44,819 nucleotides of DNA from an uncultured bacterium (GTDB lineage Bacteria > Planctomycetota > UBA1135 > GCA-002686595), in NCBI GenBank assembly GCA_937905825.1, contig CALCXM010000097.1:1-44819 (forward strand). The letters run 5' to 3'. A program made the position numbers and the translations under genes. Positions 24,209-31,470 of the stretch are shown piece after piece (position 1 is the stretch's first letter; the number at the start of each line of letters is the position of its first letter). The notes beneath the pieces were generated by a model. It saw only the letters and a program-made list of their open reading frames with translations, did no database searches and was not told the origin of the DNA.

Positions 24209-26952
24209 GTGATGTGTTCCTCGAAGCTAGCCTCGTAGCCTCCGGTTTTTGCTGGCGTGAAGGACACGGGCTGCCGCCCCTGGGCCCCAGAATAGAACAG
24301 GCCATCGACCGACTCGGGAGAGGTCAGATGAAAGCGACGGAGCAGCCCGCCCCCCTCGATTTCCATGCCTGTGATCGTCGCTTCCTCGATCTCGATGGAT
24401 CCCAGGGCATAGCGGAAAATCGGTCGCCGTTCTGCATCGAAGCGCCGGCCAAGGACTTTCAAGTTTGGATTGCGCTCGGTGGTTGCGGGCCACTCGTCCC
24501 GAGGATCTTCCAACAACGCGAAGGGCGAGCCTCCGGGGAATTCGTACACCTCCGCGGAGGGTGGCAATTCCAAGGCACCGGCGCGTCCCTCCCAAGTCCC
24601 GCGGGCGTTGAAGAAACGTCCGCGCCAAGCCATGGCCAAACGGGAGTTCTCCACATCAAACGCGTAGTGCACGAGGTCGCTGGTTCCCACGGCGACCACC
24701 CGCGGGCTGAGGCCTTTCATGAAGACCCCCACGAGCTTCGGAGCCATGTCTGGAGGGACCTCCACTTCAAAAGCGCTGTCCGCCACGTTCATCCCGACCG
24801 GCAATTGCATGGCGTCCCCCATGTCCAGGTAGTTCCAGATCGCGTCGATTTGCGCGATCACGCTTCCATCGAGCACGTCCGGCAAGGGGCTCTTTCCATC
24901 GATCCAGAAAAGCGGCATGCGCGAGTTCATGCCGAGGGCCACCGGGTCTTCTAGCAGCTTGCGAAACCAAGGGTATTGGATGCGGCCGGTCATGTCCCCC
25001 AAGTCCACGGCGTTGATGCCAAGGGACGGGTAGCCGTTGAACTCATGGCATTGAATGCAGCCGAAGCCTTGGGTGCCCACCAAGCGTCGGCCCGCAGCGA
25101 CGGAATGCAGGGTGGAGGGCGAAGGCACAGGGGGCGCGTCCAGAGCATCCGCGGCGACCAGAGAGCCTTCGAGGGCTTCCATTTGGTTCCCGTCGAACTG
25201 CGGCATGCGCGTTAGCAAACCGGGCCGAGCCGTGGCGCCTTTTTGCAGAACCCCGTGCAGCCAACTGCGCTGCAACTTTGAACCTGCCGCATCCAGTCGC
25301 GGAGGCAAGCGTCCTTCTTCGCCCAAGTCCACTCCAGGTTTGGAGGCGAAGTAGTCTCCGCGGTCCGGGTGGGGCCCGCCGATCTCGTCCCGGCGATGGC
25401 AAGCGTAGCAACGGTTGCGCGCCAGGTCAGCGGTCACGCGCTCAGCCGCCGTTTGCCTAGGCAACTCCTGCAAGTTGGCGAGGAATTCAGAGACCGCCGC
25501 GCGCTGTCCGGCACTCCAACCATACTGCGGCACACCGCTCGGAACCTGCTCAGACAGGCAGCCCCGGGTGGGATCGCAGTCCGCCAGGGGCCCGGCGAAT
25601 TCTAGATTGGACGGCTCATGGCACTGAACGCACCCGAGCTCTCGGAAGCGCTTCTCGCCGCGCAAGGCGCGCGCTGCGTCTACCTTGAACTCTTGGGCGT
25701 CAGCAATGCGCAGGGGTAAACTGAGGTGCACCAGGTCGTCCCCGCGCAGTGGGCGCTCCTCCAATCCTGGCGGAGTCCAGTGCACCAGCAATTCGTGACC
25801 GCCGCTGGCCTCGAAGTAGGTGATGCGAATGCTATGCGTCCCCGCCTCGAGTTCCACAGAACCTTCCTCGGACACGACCGCGTGGAAGCCTCCGTTGTTC
25901 ACGACCTCTTCGCCGTCCACGTAGATCCAGGACCCGTCATCGGATTCCGTGCGGAAGCCATAAGTGCCCGCTTCCTCGACGATCAAGCTGCCCGTGAATT
26001 CAAAAGCGAAGTTCTGCCCGCGGTGCTTGAGGTCCACCAGTTTGGTTGGATCCTCCAAGGGCTCGAAAGCACCTCTCAACACTCCAGTCCGTGCCGGGAG
26101 CAGGCCATCAAACTCCAGCACACCCCCGGGGAATTGCGCTTCGTAATAGGAGTAGCGCAAGCCGGGGGAAGCGCTGAGAGGTTTGCCGAGGGCTTGAGCG
26201 CGCAACAGGTACGCCGCGATGTTTTGGGCTTCGCGGTCCGTGAGGTTCATGTTCGGCATCTCGCCCGAGGGCCGCACCGCCAGTGGATCGAGCAGGAAGC
26301 TCGCGAGAGCCGCAACCGTCGTGCGCGACTCCAATCCATCCAAGGAGACCTGCGGCGGATCCAGTGTTCCGTCCGGCACGTAGCGATCCTCGTCAACGGG
26401 AGCCGCCTCAACCGGCAACAGGGACTTGGCCAAATCAAAGGGTTGCGCCAGGTCCTCCAGGCTTTCTTGCGGCCCATGGCAAGCGATGCAACCCACCTGA
26501 TGGAACAGCTGACGGCCCGCTTCGAAGACCCCGTCCGTGGCGCCGAAGGCTTCGCGCTTGGGGGGATCGCCGAGGGAAACCAGGTAATGGGTCAGGTCCT
26601 CGATGGATGCTTTGCGCGCGCTTGCGTCGAGACCGGCCAGGACATCCGGCATGCGCGTTCCAGGTTTGACGGCCTGGGGCGCCTCCAGGAATTCAGCGAT
26701 GGAGCGCGCGCTGCGACGGGTGCCGACTGAACTCAACAGAGGCGCGGCCTTCGGCCGAAAGCGTTGGGCTGAATCCCCCTCTGCCCCGTGACAGTTCAGG
26801 CAACCGAGCTCGACGACCAACGCTTCCGCTTGCGGCACGACGCCGGGCGAAGGCAAGTGAACATGACCCGCGTCGCCCATCGGAAGCAACGCGCACAAGG
26901 ACAGCACAGGAAGGGTCAGGATCAATGAATTGGCCGGGGGCTGGAGCCGCAA
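24202..26952 (-). CDS. Penta-heme c-type cytochrome with PA14 domain
   Basis: The 916-aa exported protein carries five CXXCH heme c motifs: CLNCH (51-55), CIACH (155-159), CVQCH (441-445), CYACH (515-519) and CIQCH (632-636). A PA14 carbohydrate-binding-like domain lies between the second and third (about 268-410; TYGFRTESDDGSWIYVDGEEVVNNGG, ITYFEASGGHELLVHW). The C-terminal 270 residues form a beta-rich region. It should act in the periplasm in electron transfer coupled to the propeller protein encoded next in the operon. The only usable start is a TTG at 26952, followed by a signal sequence (SLILTLPVLSLCALLP). A 16-bp palindrome sits just upstream. Confidence 0.85.
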   Translation of the reverse strand: MRLQPPANSLILTLPVLSLCALLPMGDAGHVHLPSPGVVPQAEALVVELGCLNCHGAEGDSAQRFRPKAAPLLSSVGTRRSARSIAEFLEAPQAVKPGTRMPDVLAGLDASARKASIEDLTHYLVSLGDPPKREAFGATDGVFEAGRQLFHQVGCIACHGPQESLEDLAQPFDLAKSLLPVEAAPVDEDRYVPDGTLDPPQVSLDGLESRTTVAALASFLLDPLAVRPSGEMPNMNLTDREAQNIAAYLLRAQALGKPLSASPGLRYSYYEAQFPGGVLEFDGLLPARTGVLRGAFEPLEDPTKLVDLKHRGQNFAFEFTGSLIVEEAGTYGFRTESDDGSWIYVDGEEVVNNGGFHAVVSEEGSVELEAGTHSIRITYFEASGGHELLVHWTPPGLEERPLRGDDLVHLSLPLRIADAQEFKVDAARALRGEKRFRELGCVQCHEPSNLEFAGPLADCDPTRGCLSEQVPSGVPQYGWSAGQRAAVSEFLANLQELPRQTAAERVTADLARNRCYACHRRDEIGGPHPDRGDYFASKPGVDLGEEGRLPPRLDAAGSKLQRSWLHGVLQKGATARPGLLTRMPQFDGNQMEALEGSLVAADALDAPPVPSPSTLHSVAAGRRLVGTQGFGCIQCHEFNGYPSLGINAVDLGDMTGRIQYPWFRKLLEDPVALGMNSRMPLFWIDGKSPLPDVLDGSVIAQIDAIWNYLDMGDAMQLPVGMNVADSAFEVEVPPDMAPKLVGVFMKGLSPRVVAVGTSDLVHYAFDVENSRLAMAWRGRFFNARGTWEGRAGALELPPSAEVYEFPGGSPFALLEDPRDEWPATTERNPNLKVLGRRFDAERRPIFRYALGSIEIEEATITGMEIEGGGLLRRFHLTSPESVDGLFYSGAQGRQPVSFTPAKTGGYEASFEEHITW

Positions 26953-26958
26953 GAGAAC

Positions 26959-26974
26959 TGCAGGAATTCCTGCA
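26959..26974. promoter_or_regulatory. 16-bp perfect palindrome before the penta-heme gene
   Basis: TGCAGGAATTCCTGCA is a perfect palindrome ending 6 bp before the TTG start of the minus-strand heme gene, in a short divergent promoter region (26953-27078). It could be a dimeric-repressor operator or a hairpin near the ribosome binding site. A partial half-site (TTGCAGGA) occurs near 27036. Function is unproven. Confidence 0.35.
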
Positions 26975-27078
26975 AACGCAGCCTATCGAAAGCCCCAGGG
27001 GCGGGTCAAAGGCCGCGCACCATCCTCTTACGGAATTGCAGGAGACGCCAGGGGCCTAGCCGGTGCTATCTTGATTCC

Positions 27079-29103
27079 ATGACTCTTCTGGCCGCCTTCG
27101 ACCCACTGCGTGCTGGGCGATCCTCTGTGTTTCTTGCCTGCCTAGCCCTCTCGAGCCCGCAACTCTGTGCTCAACATGGGGGTGACCTTGTGCAAGGTCC
27201 GCACCCGGTCCCCGTGGACGAGTTTCATCCGGACGAGACGCACCCGAGCCCCGCTTATGGCGGCGAAGCCGTGGTGCACCTCGCCGGCAGCTTGAATGGC
27301 TTGAACGCCGCCCTAGATGGATCCGCGGCCGCCACTTGGATTCGCCACGAGGTGCACGACCAGCTGCTCTTCACCGACTGGGAAAGCTGGGAAGACCGCC
27401 CGAGTTTGGCCCTCAGTTTCCAAGAAGAGGATCAGCTCATCTTGCAGCCGGAGGCCGCTGCCAAGTACGCGCAAGCGGTCACCGTTGGACCCGAAGACAA
27501 CCGGCGCACCATTCTTTACGGCTTGGTCCTGCAAGGGCCCGAGGGGTATCGCGTGACCGGTTCCTCGCCCAAGGGCTTGCTGCAAGCGGGGGAAAGCTTG
27601 CAAGTCGCTTTGGAAGACGTCCAATCCCTCGAGCGAGGAACGGTCACCACCTACACGCTGCCCGACGATCGGCGTTGGCACGACGGCCATCTGTTCGATG
27701 CCCAAGACGTCCTGTTTAGTTGGGAGATCTATCAGAATCCCCACGTGAGCGCGGCCCGCGCCCGAACTCAATACGAGCAGATCTTGGTGGGCGAAGCGGT
27801 CGACGCCACCACCATTCGTTTCGTATTCGAACGGCAGTACTTTCAAGCGAGGCGCGTTCCCGGCGAGCTCTGCATTCTTCCGCGCCATCTCTATGACCTC
27901 AACGACCCGGACAACCGTTCCTACGATCCGGAAACTCATGCGCGCTTCGAGGCCTTGCATGGTTCGAACCACGAGTTCAGCGTGGAAGAACTCGGGACCT
28001 ACATCAATGACAACCCCCACAACACCGCTTGGGTGGGTCTGGGTCCCTACCGCATCGTGCAATGGGAAGACCGCGCGATCGTCGCGGAACGCTTCGAAGA
28101 CTATCACGACCCAGCCAACGGCGGCTACCTCGATCGCATCGTTTGGCGCAACATCCCCGATGACAACACGGCCTTCAACGCCCTGATCAACGGCGAGCTG
28201 GACTACTTCGATCGGGTCAAGTCCGAGGACTACTTCTTCGGAGCCACCGAGAGCGCGGCCTTCACGGAGAACTTCTACAAGGGTCACGCCTACACGGGGA
28301 TCTACAGCTTCACGGCCATGAACATGTGGCGGCCCAAGCTCGCGGACCTGGAAGTGCGCAAGGCCCTGGACATGGCCTTCAACTGGGAACGCTTCCTACG
28401 CACGCAGTACAACAACTTGGGCATTCGGGTCAGCGGCCCGTTCAACTACTTCGGGCCCGGCTACAACCGCGAGCTCGAACTGCTGCCACACGACCCGGAA
28501 CTCGCCAAACTCACCCTCAGCGAAGCGGGTTGGTACGACCGCGATGGGGACGATGTGATCGATAAGGATGGCGTCCCCATGGAGCTCGACTACCTCTACC
28601 AAAGCGGCAACCTCGCTTCCCAAGCCTTTGGTTTGCGCTTGCAGCAAGAGCTGGAACCCCTGGGAGTCAAGATCCAACTCAGCGAGCTCGAATGGGGCGC
28701 CTTCATTCAGCGCTTGGTGGGACGCAATTTCGACTTGGCCAATTTGGGCTGGTCTCCCGTGCTCGAGAGCGATCCGGACAGTCTTTGGCACTCACGACAA
28801 GGGGCCCCCGAGGTGCGCGGCAAAAACGTGAGCGGCGTGGTGGACGGCGAGATCGACCGCTTGATCGCCAAGGGGCAGCAGGAGCTGGAACCGGCCCTTC
28901 GCGGGAAGATTTGGCAAGCCATTCACCGGCGTTTGCACGAGGACATTCACCCCTATCTGTTTGGGATCAACACACCGCGCAAGTTTGCGATGAACAAGCG
29001 GCTGCGCGGGCTGCAGAGCTTTCGCATCGCACCGGGGTACGCGATCCGGCGTTGGTACTATGGGGCTGGCACGCCCGGCACGCGAGCTACCCGCGCGAAG
29101 TGA
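27079..29103 (+). CDS. Family-5 (peptide/nickel-type) extracellular solute-binding protein
   Basis: The 674-aa exported protein belongs to the SBP_bac_5 family, which delivers peptides or other solutes to ABC importers. Typical stretches are TYTLPDDRRWHDGHLFDAQDVLFSWEIY, DYHDPANGGYLDRIVWRNIPDDNTAFNALINGELDY, LADLEVRKALDMAFNWERFL and SEAGWYDRDGDDVIDKDGVPMELDYLYQSG. It is longer than most members because of an N-terminal extension of about 100 residues. No permease or ATPase gene is nearby, so it is an orphan binding protein; the ligand cannot be predicted. Its last 17 bases overlap the end of the convergent P450 gene. Confidence 0.9.
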   Translation: MTLLAAFDPLRAGRSSVFLACLALSSPQLCAQHGGDLVQGPHPVPVDEFHPDETHPSPAYGGEAVVHLAGSLNGLNAALDGSAAATWIRHEVHDQLLFTDWESWEDRPSLALSFQEEDQLILQPEAAAKYAQAVTVGPEDNRRTILYGLVLQGPEGYRVTGSSPKGLLQAGESLQVALEDVQSLERGTVTTYTLPDDRRWHDGHLFDAQDVLFSWEIYQNPHVSAARARTQYEQILVGEAVDATTIRFVFERQYFQARRVPGELCILPRHLYDLNDPDNRSYDPETHARFEALHGSNHEFSVEELGTYINDNPHNTAWVGLGPYRIVQWEDRAIVAERFEDYHDPANGGYLDRIVWRNIPDDNTAFNALINGELDYFDRVKSEDYFFGATESAAFTENFYKGHAYTGIYSFTAMNMWRPKLADLEVRKALDMAFNWERFLRTQYNNLGIRVSGPFNYFGPGYNRELELLPHDPELAKLTLSEAGWYDRDGDDVIDKDGVPMELDYLYQSGNLASQAFGLRLQQELEPLGVKIQLSELEWGAFIQRLVGRNFDLANLGWSPVLESDPDSLWHSRQGAPEVRGKNVSGVVDGEIDRLIAKGQQELEPALRGKIWQAIHRRLHEDIHPYLFGINTPRKFAMNKRLRGLQSFRIAPGYAIRRWYYGAGTPGTRATRAK

Positions 29104-30349
29104 TTCGAAAGCGCGCCGACTCGATCCAGCGGTGACCGCTGCGGGCCTGCCAGCAAGCGGGGGAGCTGAGCTGCAAGGTGAAGACGCGTTTGCGCAGTGC
29201 GGCGAGCACGGCTTCCAGCTCCAACTCAAACAGGTTCCCGCCCAGGCAAGCGTGACGTCCCTTGCCAAAGCTGAGGTGCATGCCGCGCGTCCGTTCCAGC
29301 CGAAACTCGTCCGGGGCCTCGAACTGCTCCTCGTCCCGATTGGCAGAGGCCAGCAACAGGAAGACGCTCTGGTCTTTTTTCAGCAGCTGTCCCTTCCACT
29401 CAAAGTCTTCAAGGACCGTGCGTGCCACGAATTGAGCCGGTGAGTCGAAACGCAAGCACTCTTCCACCGCCGGTCGCAAGAGCTGCTCATCCGCACACAG
29501 CAACTGCCATTGCTCGGGTGCTCGAGCGAAAGCGTGCAGGGCGTTGGCAATGCCCGTGTCCACGTTTTGGACCCCATCCGCGTAGAGCAGGAGCAAGCTG
29601 TCGATGGCCACGGCCTCCGTCAGAGTGCCTGCCTGGATCGCCCCTTGAAAGTCGCGGAGCAAACCGCGCGCGCCCGACTCGAGCAGCAAGGACTGCCCCC
29701 ACTGCCGAAATTCGGAGAGAGAGGAATCAATTTCTCCCCGCAAGTCCGCGCTCGGAATCTTGGTGAAGAGGTAGAAAAAGTGATCGCTCCAACGGGCGAG
29801 TCGCGCTTCGTCAGGCAGCCCCAAAAGGGAGCGCGTCGCACCCCGGGCCAGAGGAGTTGCGAAATCCCCCATCACTTCAAACTCCTCGCCGAGAGCAGCG
29901 AGACCTTCCGCAACGAATGCGAAAAGCTGTGGAGCCCAAGCGCGCACTCGTCGTTGAAAGAGGGAAGCGAGGGCGCCCCGTTGTGCGCGATGCTCCGGCC
30001 CGTCCATGAAGGGCAGGATGTTGGCGGCGAGGTTGGCGCAGGGGTAGCGGCCCGCCTTGCTACCGTGCAAGGTGGAGAAGCGGGACGGCCGGTTTCCTAG
30101 GCGCTCATGCCCCAGGGCCTCCAACACATCTGCGTAGCGCGCAAGGACCCAATACCCATGGGGCGACCGATAGAGCGGCGCTTGCGCGCGTAGTCGCTGG
30201 TAGTGCGGGTAGGGATCCGCGAGGAAAGAGGCCTCTTCGAAGGGGAACAAGTTGCAGCCGGCTTCAGGGGCGAGCAACCCCGCCGGATGCCCGGCTCCCG
30301 CAGCAGGCGACGACTGGAGGGACAAATGCTCGCGCACCCGCTTAAACAT
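29087..30349 (-). CDS. Cytochrome P450
   Basis: The 420-aa soluble P450 has the heme-ligand loop FGKGRHACLGGNL (Cys368), the K-helix ExxR pair Glu297-Arg300 and a typical N-terminal PYPHYQRLR segment. The I-helix reads LLLLYADGVQNVDTG (252-266), so the usual acid-alcohol pair (E/D-T) that delivers protons to oxygen seems replaced by V-Q. This occurs in some specialised bacterial P450s. It lacks a membrane anchor and would need external redox partners. It is the last gene of a three-gene operon; its ATG overlaps the amidohydrolase stop (ATGTTTAA). It presumably oxidises the product built by the A-T-TE protein. Confidence 0.9.
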   Translation of the reverse strand: MFKRVREHLSLQSSPAAGAGHPAGLLAPEAGCNLFPFEEASFLADPYPHYQRLRAQAPLYRSPHGYWVLARYADVLEALGHERLGNRPSRFSTLHGSKAGRYPCANLAANILPFMDGPEHRAQRGALASLFQRRVRAWAPQLFAFVAEGLAALGEEFEVMGDFATPLARGATRSLLGLPDEARLARWSDHFFYLFTKIPSADLRGEIDSSLSEFRQWGQSLLLESGARGLLRDFQGAIQAGTLTEAVAIDSLLLLYADGVQNVDTGIANALHAFARAPEQWQLLCADEQLLRPAVEECLRFDSPAQFVARTVLEDFEWKGQLLKKDQSVFLLLASANRDEEQFEAPDEFRLERTRGMHLSFGKGRHACLGGNLFELELEAVLAALRKRVFTLQLSSPACWQARSGHRWIESARFRITSRG

Positions 30350-31469
30350 GGTAGGTCTGAAGCGCTCGCTCGATGCCTTCTTCGTTTCCGGCCAGATGCT
30401 CGCGAATCAAGGCTCGCTGTTTCTCTGTAATGTCCACGCCCGCTGCCAAGCGCGCCAGCACATCGGTGTTGTAGAAGCGCAAGGCCGCCGACAACACGAA
30501 GAGTTCATCCACCAAGTCCGCCGTGGTGCTTGGAGAACAAATGTCCGCGATGTTGTCCGACGCCAAACGCACCTTGACCCCCGCCGCAAGCAGTTCCAAC
30601 ACCCGCGGAATCGAGTTGTAGGTGGGCGTATTGATCGGGCGCATCTGACGCATTCCGAGCGCCGCGGACGGGCAGCAGATCAATCCAATGTTGCACTCGA
30701 GCAAACCCTCCACCAGGGCCTCAAAGCGCGGCTCGTCGTAGGTCGAAGGAGAAATCATGTGAATCACCCAAAGCAAAGGATCATCCCGACTGCAATCGGG
30801 CCCGCCGTAACGACGCACGGCTTCTATCACTTGTTCAGTACCGGTCTCCCGGGGATCGTTGCGTTGGTCCGTATGGAAGTGAACCATCTTCCCGTGTTCG
30901 CAGGAGAGTGCGAGCACCCTTCGGCAGTGCTCCATGAACCCGATGTTGCCGGGATAGTCCACGCGGTCGTCCGCTTCGGGCAAGGCCCCCAGGAAGTTCG
31001 CGATCTGGGCGCCCTCGCAATAGAGTTCCCACTGCTCGGGCTTGTCTTCGCTGAATCCGAGGGGCGTGTAGCTGGCCGCTCGCAGGTCGATTTGCGTGGC
31101 GTACTCTTCGCGCAGGCGCAGCATGAGCTTGAGCCCATTCAACTGCACACGGTCGCTGGTCACATCGACCATGGTGTCCGCGCGGCGCGTGCCCAACTCG
31201 ATCATGGTTTCGATGACCGAACGCAAGCGCCGCTCTAGGTCTTCTGGTTCATAACCAGGCCCCGCGTGGATGTTCGCGATCAGCGCGTGCTTGCGGTGCA
31301 GCGAGATGTGATCGGTGGCGGCGAGGGACAGCTGCGCTGTCGCGAAGTACTTGTCGTCAAAAGTCCCCGCCCTGTCGAGATGCAGGTGAGAGTTGAACAT
31401 GCCCCCAAGGTCATGGATCTTGGTACGCAGTTGCTCAAAATACGGGGATCGGGCTTGGACACTAAACAT
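30342..31469 (-). CDS. Amidohydrolase-superfamily enzyme (cytosine-deaminase-like)
   Basis: The 375-aa cytoplasmic enzyme has the metal-dependent hydrolase signature: NSHLHLD near residue 26 (His28, His30), MVHFHTDQ near 200, a later His in VIHMIS and the catalytic Asp in RLASDNIADIC near 310. This pattern is closest to cytosine-deaminase/AtzB-like or adenosine-deaminase-like members, which hydrolyse C-N bonds in cyclic or acyclic amides and amines. The substrate is unknown. It starts 1 base after the stop of the A-T-TE gene and overlaps the P450 start by 8 bases, so it is part of the same transcript and probably of the same pathway. Confidence 0.8.
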   Translation of the reverse strand: MFSVQARSPYFEQLRTKIHDLGGMFNSHLHLDRAGTFDDKYFATAQLSLAATDHISLHRKHALIANIHAGPGYEPEDLERRLRSVIETMIELGTRRADTMVDVTSDRVQLNGLKLMLRLREEYATQIDLRAASYTPLGFSEDKPEQWELYCEGAQIANFLGALPEADDRVDYPGNIGFMEHCRRVLALSCEHGKMVHFHTDQRNDPRETGTEQVIEAVRRYGGPDCSRDDPLLWVIHMISPSTYDEPRFEALVEGLLECNIGLICCPSAALGMRQMRPINTPTYNSIPRVLELLAAGVKVRLASDNIADICSPSTTADLVDELFVLSAALRFYNTDVLARLAAGVDITEKQRALIREHLAGNEEGIERALQTYHV

Positions 31470-31470
31470 G

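Noticed and set aside
25726..26730. 334-codon plus-strand frame
   Set aside because: It is antisense to the penta-heme gene, whose five CXXCH motifs and PA14 domain are clear; such shadows are common in GC-rich DNA.
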